Source of the DNA: an uncultured Clostridia bacterium
GTDB lineage: Bacteria; Bacillota; Clostridia; Christensenellales; DTU072
DNA: 64,000 nucleotides
Reading direction: 5' to 3'
Assembly: GCA_934274515.1 (NCBI GenBank)
Contig: CAKQTC010000005.1
Coordinates: 77,960-141,959 of the forward strand
Below are positions 39,017 through 49,600 of this stretch, piece by piece. The notes beneath the pieces are model-generated. The model was not told where the DNA came from, made no database searches, and saw nothing but the letters and a program-made list of their open reading frames with translations. Each line of letters opens with the position of its first letter. Within the stretch, counting starts at the first letter, position 1. Made by a program: the position numbers and the translations under genes.

Positions 39017-39839
39017 AGACATCGTTTACGGTCAATACTACCCGGCGTCGTCGTTTATTCACAAACTCGACCCGCGTCTTAAACTTTTTGCCTCCGTAAT
39101 CTTCATCGCCGCTATTTTCGTGTGCGACACTTTCTATTCGTACGCCGCGTGTTATGCGTTTCTTTTAATCGTAATTTTGGTATCCAAAGTTCCGCTTTTG
39201 AGTGTCCTAAAAACCGTAAAAGCGGTTTTATTTATCGTCATTCTCACAGCGGTGATAAACGTATTTTTCTATAAGGACGGGACGGTTCTTGCAGAGTGGA
39301 AGATTTTTCGCATAACGGACGCAGGACTTATTTACGCGGCGAAAATGGCGTTGCGGATACTTTTCCTTGTCATATCCACTTCGATGGTGAGTTTCACCAG
39401 CACGCCGATGGCTCTTACCGACGGAATGGAAAGTCTTATGAAACCGCTAAAACTCGTTCGTTTCCCCGTTCACGACGTGGCGGTAATAATGAGTACGGCG
39501 TTACGTTTTATCCCTACTCTTATGGAAGAAGTCAACAAGATAATAATGGCGCAAAAAGCGCGCGGCGCGCACTTTGACAACGGCGGTTTGCTTAAACGAG
39601 CGAAAGCGCTGTTGCCGGTGCTTATTCCACTATTCGTATCCACTTTCCGACGGGCGGACGAACTCGCGATGGCTCTCGACGCAAGGTGTTACAACGCGAC
39701 CCCGAACCGCACGAAAATGAAACCGTTGCGTTTTACCTATCGCGACCTTATCGCGCTTATTTTGCTTGCGATTTTTCTTACCGTTATCATCCTTCTCAAA
39801 GTCGGATTTTTCGGACTTATTCCGCAAGGCACGATATGA
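39009..39839 (+). CDS. ecfT: Energy-coupling factor transporter transmembrane protein EcfT
   Basis: This 276-residue integral membrane protein joins the two ATPases to the S components. The start at 39009 follows AGGAGG inside the end of ecfA2. It has several hydrophobic segments in the N-terminal 140 residues. Two cytoplasmic Ala-Arg signature helices follow, MAQKARGAH and MALDARCYN, which in the family insert into the ATPase grooves. A last membrane helix lies near the C-terminus. The stop overlaps the truA start (ATGA). Confidence 0.94.
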   Translation: MGKDIVYGQYYPASSFIHKLDPRLKLFASVIFIAAIFVCDTFYSYAACYAFLLIVILVSKVPLLSVLKTVKAVLFIVILTAVINVFFYKDGTVLAEWKIFRITDAGLIYAAKMALRILFLVISTSMVSFTSTPMALTDGMESLMKPLKLVRFPVHDVAVIMSTALRFIPTLMEEVNKIIMAQKARGAHFDNGGLLKRAKALLPVLIPLFVSTFRRADELAMALDARCYNATPNRTKMKPLRFTYRDLIALILLAIFLTVIILLKVGFFGLIPQGTI

Positions 39840-40594
39840 AACGCATACTTCTCACGATAGAATACGACGGGACGAACTTTTCCGGGTGGCAAATTCAACC
39901 CGAAAAACGCACGGTACAAGGAGAACTGGAAACGGTATTAACCGCTCTTTTCGGAGAGAAAATAACTCTTAAAGCGAGCGGTCGCACGGACGCCGGCGTT
40001 CACGCTCTCGCGCAAAAAGCGCATTTCGACGCGAATTTTTCCATTCCGACGGACAAACTTTGCTATGCCGTCAACGTTCGATTGCCGTCCGACGTGGCGG
40101 TTCGACGCGCGGAAGAAGTTCCTTCGGATTTCGAAGCGAGATTTTCCGCCAAAGAAAAAACTTACAAGTATACTTTTTATTTTGACAAAATAACCCGTCC
40201 TCTTATCGACAGATACGCGGCGAGAGTCGCTTACGACGAAAATAAATTTAACGTGGAAAAAGCGAAAACCGCTTTGAAAAAAATTGTAGGAACGCACGAC
40301 TTTTCCGCGTTCTCTTCCACCGGCAGACCCGTATCGGACGCAACGCGCACTATTTATGCCGCGTCGCTCGAAAAAACCGACGAGGCTTTTTCCCTTACCG
40401 TCACGGGCAACGGGTTCCTTTACAATATGGTACGCATAATCGCAGGCACGATTATCGAAGTCGGGCTCGGTCTTATCCCGGAAACCAACGTCGAACTCGC
40501 CCTGCGTTCTCCCGACCGAGCCTTGCTCGGCAAAACGTACCCTGCGCGCGGACTTTGCCTTACGTCGGTAATCTATCCGAACCGCCTCGAATAA
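39836..40594 (+). CDS. truA: tRNA pseudouridine(38-40) synthase TruA
   Basis: TruA converts uridines 38-40 of the anticodon arm to pseudouridine. This 252-residue protein has the catalytic segment SGRTDAGVHALAQ with Asp52, then KTYKYTFYF, HDFSAFSSTG and GNGFLYNMVRIIAGT, all in family order. The start at 39836 overlaps the ecfT stop by four bases; the longer in-frame extension upstream is coding sequence of ecfT in another frame. truA commonly closes the ecfA1-ecfA2-ecfT cluster in Firmicutes. Confidence 0.96.
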   Translation: MKRILLTIEYDGTNFSGWQIQPEKRTVQGELETVLTALFGEKITLKASGRTDAGVHALAQKAHFDANFSIPTDKLCYAVNVRLPSDVAVRRAEEVPSDFEARFSAKEKTYKYTFYFDKITRPLIDRYAARVAYDENKFNVEKAKTALKKIVGTHDFSAFSSTGRPVSDATRTIYAASLEKTDEAFSLTVTGNGFLYNMVRIIAGTIIEVGLGLIPETNVELALRSPDRALLGKTYPARGLCLTSVIYPNRLE

Positions 40595-40616
40595 CGTCCT
40601 CGACCGCTCCGCTCTC

Positions 40617-41468
40617 TCAGTACGTCGTTTTTACCGCTTTGCGTTTTTCGACGTCTTTTTTTATGTCTTTCCACCCCCAAGTCAAGCCTATGACGTGTAC
40701 GAGTATTTCGCCGTACACCATCAACGGGCAAAACAACCACACCAAGGGCCAGTAAAAATCGCCCGTTCTGTACCCGAACCCGTGTTTCATAAAATCGGGA
40801 ACGAGCGCAGTGACGAATTTCAATTTATCCGCCATTTGCGGCGTAAGACCGAAAATATAGCAACTGTTTCTTTCCGTCGGGTCAAGCACCATGTCTTCGA
40901 GCGTTTGGTCGGTAAACCCGACCGCTCGCAACACGAGTTCGTTAAGCGCGATTACCCCCAACACGACGAACAGGCTTATCGGTACTTTCCAGAACCGCTT
41001 ATAATTCGGACGGTGCAGTCCGTACGCAAACGTGTACGCGCCTTGCATCAAAAGCAAAACGTGCGACAAATAAAATCTTATCGTTTCCGCTCGGAACGGT
41101 TTATACCCCCACGCGCCTGTCGGAACGAAAATCGCAGCAAGTCCTCCGATAACGCTCAAAAACACGACGTAGTCTTTTGCGCCGTTCGACTTGCTCGCCA
41201 TAACGAACGGGTAAATAAGCACGCTCACCGCGCAAATGTTTTCAAACGTGCATTTTCGCCAACTCATCGGATAATCGCCGCGGTATTCCGGCAAAAGCAT
41301 TTTCAAAAAATGCACCGCAAGGTTAACGAGCGATAAAACCATAACAAACGCGTACTGCGTTTTCTTATTCGCCTTTCTCAACGGGAAATATCCCGCTACC
41401 GCTATCGCAAGGCAAATAACCATATATAAAAAATACCAAACGTTTCCCAGTTCCAACGTGGACGGCAT
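40617..41468 (-). CDS. YwaF/TMEM164-like integral membrane protein
   Basis: This 283-residue protein has about seven hydrophobic segments beginning at residue 10. The middle (ETIRFYLSHVLLLMQGAYTF) and the following Arg-Pro...Trp and Asn-Glu segments resemble the YwaF (TIGR02206) family of bacterial membrane proteins, whose function is unknown to me. It ends with a basic cytoplasmic tail (KDIKKDVEKRKAVK). It lies 31 bases downstream of the ABC permease on the same strand and is probably the third gene of that operon. It converges with truA across a 22-bp gap with no clear terminator. The family assignment is from partial motif resemblance only. Confidence 0.6.
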   Translation of the reverse strand: MPSTLELGNVWYFLYMVICLAIAVAGYFPLRKANKKTQYAFVMVLSLVNLAVHFLKMLLPEYRGDYPMSWRKCTFENICAVSVLIYPFVMASKSNGAKDYVVFLSVIGGLAAIFVPTGAWGYKPFRAETIRFYLSHVLLLMQGAYTFAYGLHRPNYKRFWKVPISLFVVLGVIALNELVLRAVGFTDQTLEDMVLDPTERNSCYIFGLTPQMADKLKFVTALVPDFMKHGFGYRTGDFYWPLVWLFCPLMVYGEILVHVIGLTWGWKDIKKDVEKRKAVKTTY

Positions 41469-41499
41469 AATTTAATCTTTTCTCCTTTTTTTGCGCGCA

Positions 41500-42528
41500 T
41501 CAATACACGTCGCGCTTGTTTGTCACGACAAAAGCCGCCACTATCGAAATTGCCCACCAGAACAACACGATTGCAAGCGATATGAAGAAATTGCCGTTCC
41601 GCGGCACTTCGTTTATCCCGAAATATACGGAAAAGTCAAGCGACGAAGACAGTAAAAACGCGCTTATTCCCGTTTGTCCGAGGAAGTTTCCCACGTTAAA
41701 CATTATCACTATCGACGGAACGATTCCGGCAGTCAACGAGCGAGTTACGGTTGCCAAACCGAAAGATACGGTTGCCATAACAAGCACGTTTATAAAATTA
41801 TTCATAATCATTCCGAACGTTATCGCGCCGAGAGTCGTCATCGAAGCGGTCGTTGCGTTAAAGGAAGAAATTATTTTGGTAGACGCTTTCGAGCCGAACG
41901 CTATGCCGCCGTAAGCGAACCCGATTAAAGCGGGTATAAAAAACATCGCGGCAAGCACGGCATACATCGAAAGCAGTTTTGCCGCGGTAACGCTCGTTTT
42001 CGTGACCGGACGCGTCATAACGAGTTTTATCGTGCCGCTTTTATACTCGTTGCAGTACATTGACGCACCTAAAATAACGCCGTAAATTAGTACGATTATA
42101 GTAACTATACTTACGTAAATTACGGTGAAGCCTTCCGCGCTCAAACTCATCGTGTCAAAATTAAATCCTGCTATTTTGACGGGTTTGTCGTAATATCCGT
42201 GTTCCAGCGCGTATTTCAGCGAGATAATTTGACTTTTTACTTCAAACCGCGCCGAGTACACGTTTTCGCCTTTCTTTTCGCGTTCGTCCAGTTCGGTTAA
42301 TTGTTTTTCGCCCGACGCTATATATTGCATAATTTCTTCTTTGGTAAGCGGACTTTCTTCAGGTTTCACAGGTCCGTCCATTCCGCCTTGCAAACCTTGG
42401 AACAAGTCGCTAATCGAGTTGTACGCGATAGCGAACAGCACGAGCAACGCTATCATCGCCACGCCTATTCCGATAAGGGCGTTTTTCTTAACGTTTTTCT
42501 TTATTTCCCAAATAAATAAGTTTTTCAT
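41500..42528 (-). CDS. ABC-2 type transporter permease
   Basis: This 342-residue protein has an N-terminal membrane helix (about 18-40), a large external loop (to about residue 125, with DEREKKGENVYSARFEVKS) and five further membrane helices. After the second helix comes NEYKSGTIKLVMTRPVTKTSV, the signature of ABC-2 (NatB/BcrB-like) permeases. The start overlaps the ATPase stop by four bases. The substrate cannot be read from the sequence. Relatives move antibiotics, lantibiotics or sodium, or export other molecules. Confidence 0.9.
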   Translation of the reverse strand: MKNLFIWEIKKNVKKNALIGIGVAMIALLVLFAIAYNSISDLFQGLQGGMDGPVKPEESPLTKEEIMQYIASGEKQLTELDEREKKGENVYSARFEVKSQIISLKYALEHGYYDKPVKIAGFNFDTMSLSAEGFTVIYVSIVTIIVLIYGVILGASMYCNEYKSGTIKLVMTRPVTKTSVTAAKLLSMYAVLAAMFFIPALIGFAYGGIAFGSKASTKIISSFNATTASMTTLGAITFGMIMNNFINVLVMATVSFGLATVTRSLTAGIVPSIVIMFNVGNFLGQTGISAFLLSSSLDFSVYFGINEVPRNGNFFISLAIVLFWWAISIVAAFVVTNKRDVY

Positions 42529-43502
42529 TCGTTTTTGCTCCCTTCTTCGCTTTTTTCGCTATGCGTTACGCTCATAAAGAATTCTTCGAGAGTGGTTTCT
42601 TTGCGAGTAATGCCAAGCACGCTTACTCCCCTTAAAATGAGGTCTTTTGCTATGTCGTTGACGGGTTTGTCGGTAGCAAATTCGATTTTGCCGTTTCCGA
42701 GTATCGTGCTGTCAAGACACATATCGTCTTTTAGCACGTCGCGCGCCTTGATTACGTCTTCCGTGGTAAGAATTATTTTCGTTTCTCCGCCGAGCGCGGC
42801 GATGTCAGAAGCGGTAAACACGCCCGTAACCCGACCTTTGTCTATGATAACGTACTTGTCGCACATCGCCTGTATTTCGCTCAACAAGTGACTGCTCACA
42901 AGCACAGCCATTCCGTATTCTTTGCTTATTTTACGCAAAATATCCCTTACTTCCATTATTCCGTTCGGGTCAAGTCCGTTCGTCGGCTCGTCAAGAACGA
43001 GCAAGTCCGGTCGCGCCAACAACGCCTGCGCTATGCCGACGCGTTGCTTCATTCCGAGAGAATACTTCCTTATTTGGTCGTTCCGCCTGTCGTACACACC
43101 GACCATTTTAAGCAAATCCTCAGAGCGTTGTTTTACCGCGGCTTTCCTTTCCGCACCTTTACCGAACTCTTCGCAATGCGATATCGCCGCAAAATATTCG
43201 AGGTTTTTCATCGCGCTCCACTCGCGGTACAAATCGGGGTTTTCTATAATGCACCCGACTTTTTCAAGTGCTTTTACGCGGTTTTTCCGTATGTCGTAAC
43301 CGTTTATCCTGACCGAACCCGAAGTAGGCTCGGCAAGCCCGGTAACGATTTTGAGCGTAGTGCTTTTGCCTGCGCCGTTCTGTCCGATAAACCCGACGAC
43401 TTCTCCCTTGTCCACGGTAAAACTAACGTCTTCCGCGGCGGTCACAGTTCGCCCTTTGCTTTTGTAAACTTTCGTTATGCCGTCTATTTCCAAAACAGCC
43501 AT
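42525..43502 (-). CDS. ABC transporter ATP-binding protein (NatA/BcrA type)
   Basis: This 325-residue ATPase has a Walker A GQNGAGKST (40-48), Q-loop-region segment VGCIIENPDLY, signature YSLGMKQRVG and Walker B LLVLDEPTNGLDP. The switch histidine is in VSSHLLSE. The C-terminal domain ends ETTLEEFFMSVT, usual in drug- and lantibiotic-type exporters. The start follows AAGGAGG. It is first in a three-gene leftward operon with the permease and the YwaF-like protein. No clear promoter is visible between it and the terminator at 43557-43592, where a small TTCCGC hairpin (43515-43531) lies. Confidence 0.94.
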   Translation of the reverse strand: MAVLEIDGITKVYKSKGRTVTAAEDVSFTVDKGEVVGFIGQNGAGKSTTLKIVTGLAEPTSGSVRINGYDIRKNRVKALEKVGCIIENPDLYREWSAMKNLEYFAAISHCEEFGKGAERKAAVKQRSEDLLKMVGVYDRRNDQIRKYSLGMKQRVGIAQALLARPDLLVLDEPTNGLDPNGIMEVRDILRKISKEYGMAVLVSSHLLSEIQAMCDKYVIIDKGRVTGVFTASDIAALGGETKIILTTEDVIKARDVLKDDMCLDSTILGNGKIEFATDKPVNDIAKDLILRGVSVLGITRKETTLEEFFMSVTHSEKSEEGSKNE

Positions 43503-43556
43503 ATTGTCCTCCTTTTCCGCTTCCGGCGGAACAGTAAATTATTTTCGTAACGCGCG

Positions 43557-43592
43557 AAAAACCCGAATAAAACTTTTTCTTTTTTATTCGGG
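43557..43592 (-). terminator. Terminator of the 4234-residue giant lipoprotein gene
   Basis: On the minus strand, CCCGAATAAAA (from 43592) pairs with TTTTATTCGGG (to 43562), an 11-bp stem, followed by five Ts. It lies about 35 bases past the stop codon. Confidence 0.88.
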
Positions 43593-43605
43593 CGGGCGGG
43601 TGGGG
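43590..43605 (+). repeat. G-quadruplex-type 16-mer, copy 2
   Basis: GGGCGGGCGGGTGGGG is identical to 555-570. Here it lies between the giant gene's stop codon and its terminator hairpin and overlaps the hairpin's GGG by three bases. The transcribed (minus) strand carries the C-rich complement. Confidence 0.6.
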
Positions 43606-43625
43606 TCCGCTTTTCGTTAAATCGG

Positions 43626-46600
43626 TTATTTTTCGGGGTTCGTCCACAGGACTAGTATACGGAACGTTTTTGTAATGCTCTCGTTATTCCTTTCAAACGC
43701 CTTAACTTCCCACGCGTAATATTTTGCGTCAACCAGCGGCACTGCCTCGTTGTTCCATTGAGCACCCTCCGCCGTTCCATCGTCCGTCGTCTTGCCCGTA
43801 GGACGATAGAACCGCATATCTTCTTCGCTCATAAGTTCGTCCTCTCCGTCTTGGAGCGGCCACGGTTTTACTATGCCGCCTATCCGATACTCCTTGCCGT
43901 CGAGCCTTAGGTAATACGTCTTTTTGCCCGTCGCGGAGTTTACCTCGCTGTTCGTGGCGTACGTTTCGATATATTTGTTAAGCGCGGTTTCGAGCGTTGC
44001 GTTTTTGCCCGTTACCGTCGCCACGTTTTCAAATCCGTCGCCGCAAATAAGACACGACCTTTCCACTACCGTCAAATCTACTTCTTCGTAATTTTCTCCG
44101 AATACGCCTTTTACAAACGCATAACGATAAAGGTTTTCCTTCCTTCCTCCTATAACCTGCGTTTGCGGTTCGTGTTTCAATTCGAACTCGCTTTCAAACT
44201 TCCTGACTTCTCCCCAAACGAACAACGTGTCTTTGCACAGCAATTCGTTGGTGACCGAATTCGTCGAACAGTGGTATTCTTCGCTGTAATTAATCGCTTT
44301 TAACGCGACGGTAACGTCGTTTATCCATACGGAAGCAAGCCCGTCGGAACTCAAAATAAGGTACGTCAGCACGTCTGCGCCCGTTTCGTTCCTTACCGCG
44401 ATAGGGAATACGAACGAGCCGTTGTCGGTGTAGAAGCAACCGTTATCGAGCGCTTCGTTCGTCGTTGCGCTCCCTGCGGCTATATTCGCTCTGTGCCGAT
44501 TATACTCCGCCACCAAATCTTTCGCATAGTTCATAAATTCTTCTTTGTCGCTAAATCCGTATAAATTCGCTATCGCCGCCTGTAAATCGACGGTTTCGGG
44601 AACGGTGTCCGCTTTTCTCGTTATGGCATACGGGTAATTCGCTCCTACCACCACGCTCTTGTTGTAATCGCCGCCTTCGGTGTCGAACGTCGCAACCGCC
44701 CCTTTATAAACGTCTATCGCTTTTTGATAAAGATTGCTAAACGCGTTTAACGTCGAGAGAGAAACCGTTCCCGCGTATTCCGTTCCGTCCGTCGGTATCG
44801 TATGGTGCGACATAAACGTTGCGAACTGCGTGCTTAGCGTCTTTATTTTTCCGATCGTATCGGCAGACGGCGTCTTCGTCGTATGTTTGGTAAGGTTTTC
44901 GATATTTCCGAACTTTCCTGCTATCATTCCGAAGGGGTTGCAGTCGTCGTATTTGACGTAAACGTTCTCCCCGTTGTATCCCACTAGTTCGCTTTCGTAC
45001 AGTTTGGAACAACGCCTGTTTCTGCACTGCTCCACCGCGCAATAGTGTTCGGTCGCGGTTTCTTCGGTCGTGCCGCTGATAAACTCGCTGCAAACGTGTT
45101 TAACGAATATCTCCGCCATTATCTCGCTCCGTCCTTCCGTCGTCGCGAAACTTACGTAGAACACGTTGTAAAGCGTTCCGTCGTACCCTTCGGATAGGTC
45201 GTAGAACATTCCGTCGTCGTCCATCGTCACCATTCCGTTATACGCTCTAAACATCGCGTCGTCGCGCCACGCTCTTCCTATATCGTTGGCAAATCTCGGC
45301 GTAACGGTGGCGTTGGATATAATTGTACCGTCATATCCGACCATCTTTTCAAGCACCGCGTTAATCGCGGATACGTTTGCCCTCATCGCCGTTACCAAAT
45401 TGTTTTTCGCTCTGTATCCCGTTTGTTCGCCCGTTCCGTAACTTTCGTATTCGATTTGTTGTTGCCCTAAATCGAACGTAACGGGAACTACCGTGTCGCA
45501 GTGTTTACACGGTCTGCCGAGCACCGTCCTTCCGAAATAATTCGCCACGACGTACGGTTTGGTTTCGTCCGCTTCGTGCGCGCCTATGTCCGCGATTTTT
45601 CCGCAAGAAGAACATCTGTGAATAATCGAGGTTCCGTTGTTATACGGTTGATAAGAATTACAAATATGGTTAATTTTCGCGGTGTACGAACCCGTTGTCG
45701 AAACGCTGAGCGTTTTGCCCGTTTCCGCGTCAACGAGAACGACGTAGATAAGGTCGTACGCTACTTTGAGCGTTTCGTCGCCGTTAAGCACCCTTTCCGT
45801 TCTCTCTCGCAACTCGGTAAGGGGCGTCGTGACATCGCCTACGTTCGCTCTTGCAAAGTACGACTTACCGTCTATAAAGAACGCGTACCCTTTCAACGCC
45901 TCGTTCAAGTCTTCCGCCGTTCTCATATCCCCGACGACGGTAAATTCTACCGACGGGGCGTCTTCTCTCGTGCAACGCGCGCACGCGTGGGTCAGCACTT
46001 TGTCTCCGCTGTCCACGTATCCGAAAGTATACCCCGGCAACCCGTCTTGTCCGAACGACGTCGCGTTTAGCGTCCCTCGTTCTTCGCAAGCGTGTTCGGG
46101 CGAATACGCCGCTTTGCAGCCGTCCGTAGCGCAAACGTATTTTCCGCTCGTTCCGTCGTAAACGTATGCGTTGTGGTTATGTTTTACGCCGATTATTATC
46201 TTATGTTCGGAGCCGACTCTCGTCGCCGCGACTCCGAAATATTCTATGCCGCCGAATACGAACATAAACAAGTAGTTATCTCCGACCGTTCCGCTCGTAG
46301 CGTCAATCGTCACGTTATATTGCGCGTTTATCTCGTTTTGCATACTTGCGATTTGCGTATCGCCGTCGTGCTGTCCGACGTTGAGTATTCCGTTGGAATC
46401 GCCGCAATTTTGACAAACGTACTCTATCGCGTAATAATCCGTTCCCGCAAATCTGTCGATAAACGTTTCTTTCGTGCTATCGTATTCGTGGTTGGCTTGT
46501 TCTCCCTGCGCCTCTTCTCCGCAACCGATACAAACGTGTTTACCGTTTTCACAGATATAATAGTGGTTTTCGTCCGTATGCTCGATAAGAATATAGTTGG

Positions 46601-49600
46601 TATCGGGCTCGCTGTCCACGTCTATCGGTATGGCGTAGTATTTTTTCGTTTTGTCTACGGTAAGGTCGTCTTTTTTAAGATAAACGAGTTTTCTTTCCGC
46701 GTATTTAATTAACGGTTCGTCTTTGTCGAACGCGAAGTTTACCTTGACGAACACCCTTTTGCGTTCTCCGTTGTCTAAAATTTCCACGCGGTGCAGATAA
46801 TTCATCGCATTAAATTGTTTAATCGTAGTCGAAGCGTCCGCAATGGCTATTCCCTTGCTCGTTTTATACGCGCAGTAATCGCAACTCTCGCCGTAAACGC
46901 CCAGCGCGTTTTCATTTGCGTCGTCAACGAAACACGCGTTTCCGAGGCGGCTTAGGTTTTTCTTTTCGTAAGTGTGTTGTTCTTCCCAACCGCATACGCT
47001 GCAATAATGTCCGCTGCCGTCCGCCTTAGGAATGAACGTGTGCAATCCCGTCGCCGGGGTGACGTTTTTCCTTTCGTGACGAATTTCAATCTTCGTGCCG
47101 TCTTCCAGCGTGCCGACGTACTCGTAAATACATCTGTCGCCGCCTTCTTCTCCGCAAGTCGCCGAATGCGTCTTGTACGACGCGGCGGTGCAGTTGCTTA
47201 CCACAAAACCGCTCGTTTTGCCGAAAATCTCGTACTCGTATTTTACGGTTTTTATATCTTCCGACTTAACTTTGCCGGTATTTGTGCCGTTGTCGTACCC
47301 GATAAAACTGTTTCCTTCGAGTTCGTCCGCGCTACCGACGAACATCCAACCGCGATTGTCGATAAACACGCCGCTTACGGCAAGGTTCGTTCCCATCTCA
47401 AAAGAAACTTTATGCACGGTAAGCGTTCCGAAATAATGTTCCGCGCCGCCGCCGTTCATAAGATAAAACTCTTCCGCGTGTACGTCCGCACCGTTTTGAA
47501 GAACAATCCTGCCTTCTCTTACGTCGTCGCCGGTTATAACCAACTGCCCGTACTTGCTTGCTTCCGCGTTGTTTATCTTAACTTCGATTTTCGCGCGGAC
47601 TTTTATCTTCCCGTATACGAACATAGCGTTGCTCTTTTTCGTAAAGAACTTCGTATCGCCGTTAATATCCGCGTCGTATCTCGTTGTTCCCTCTATGCTT
47701 ATCTCGTTGCCTGCGCCCGACAACGTAAGCGTCTTAGGCTGTCTTTCGTCGCTAAGCGCAACCGAACCGTTTATCACGACTTTCTCGGTAAATTCCGTGT
47801 TTGCGCCTAACAAAAGTTTCTCGTTTATCGTAAACTTTCCGCCAAGAGCGACGTCGTTACCGTACACGGAAACGATTCTCGTCGTAATCTCGGTCTCTTT
47901 CGGGTTCACCGTCGTCGCATTGCCGTTTTTCCTTATTTCCACGGTTGCGTCAGTAAGCGTCAACTCGCTTATATAAGCGTCTTCGTATAGAATAATCTTT
48001 CCTCCGAACACTTCTACCTTGCCCGACAACGACGAATACTCTATATCGGCTTCGTCCTGATCGTAAACGTCGTTCCCTATCGATATCGTGCCGTAGTTTT
48101 CGATAACGCCTTTTTCCGACAACGCTAAACGTCTGAAAAAGTTCGCGCTTGCGCTCTCGTTGATCGTCATTCCCGAAGTAAGATCGATCGTACCGTAGTT
48201 TCCTTCGGCGGTCTTCGTCACACTAAACGCTCCGCCGACGATAAGTTCTTTTCCTTCTAAGGCGGATTTAGCCCCGATTATTCTTCCGCTTGCGGACACG
48301 TTTCCGCTTGCTGTCACCGCTCCTCCGACTATGCCGAGCGTTCCCGATACGTTTCCGTTACTCCACACCAAGTCTTGAGCAACCACCAGCGTTTTCTCTT
48401 TTTCGACGTCGCCGCCGTAAGTAAGTCCGCCGCCGATTACTCTTACGTAGTTCGAAAAATTCAGCGCTTCCGCTACGTCGGTATGCTCCGTTACGTAACG
48501 AACGGTACTTAACGTTCCCGTCGCGACTTCGAGGGAAAGAACCGAGCAGTTTTGGAAAATTCTCGTCCTGCTGCCGTTATACTCGTACACGCCGTCGCCC
48601 GCGCCGAACTCCGCCGCGTTTTTATAAAGTACAATTTCGTCCCCGACAAGCGAATACTGTTCTGCGTCGTCGCTTGCTCCGCTCTTTACGTCAAACGTCT
48701 GTACGAGGGCGGCTTTTCTTCCGATAATCGTTGCCGTACTTAATTCGAGGGTTTTTCTCGCCGTTCCGTCGTTAAGCACTTCTTCTCTGTCGTACCCGAC
48801 GTACAATATCGCGTCGCCGTTTTCGTTTTTCGCCGTAGCGGTCGCGGTCAATTCCGCGCTTACGTTGTTGCCTGCCTGCCCTTTGTCTTTTTCGACGATG
48901 ACTATCGCGCCTTTATACAGCCCGTTGTTTTCCGCATTAACTCCCCTCTCGGCGGTCGCGGTTACCTCTCCTTTAAGCAGGTACTTCCCTGCTCCGACGA
49001 GTATCGCGCCTGCGTCCGTTCCCGCGATAACGCTGCCCGCTTCCGCGACCAACGCCGCGTCGGAATCGGACGGTTCTCCCGTTTCGCTTATGTATAGCGC
49101 GGTTTTACCCGTTATCGAACCCGTTCCTAAAAGTTTGACTTCCAACGCCCGCCCGACTATCTTGACGGCAGTTCCGCCAACGGATTCCACGACGCCGCCT
49201 ATTTCCGCTTTCGCGCCGATTGCGCTGCTTTCCATAAGCAATCCGTACGTCTTGCCTCTTACCGCGCCGTTTATCGTCGCTTTGTCGCACATAAGAGCAA
49301 CGCCTTCTTCGCTTATTATCTCCGCGCCGCTCTCGACGGTAACGTGTAATTTGGCGTCTATCGCGTTGTTCTTCGCTTTAATCGTTCCGCTTTCCACGAA
49401 AAGATAGCCCGTATCCGCTTGCCCTCTTATTATCGCTCCGCCGTTTTCGGTCGCCTTAAAGTCGGCGTTTTGTATCCTTAAATTGCCGAAAAGGGTCATT
49501 CCGCCGTTTTTAATCGATAAAGTATACCCGTTAAAATCGAGCGTCGTGTCCGCTTTGGGCGTTTGTACGTTGAACTCGTCGTACGTCGCGCTCCTTTCCA

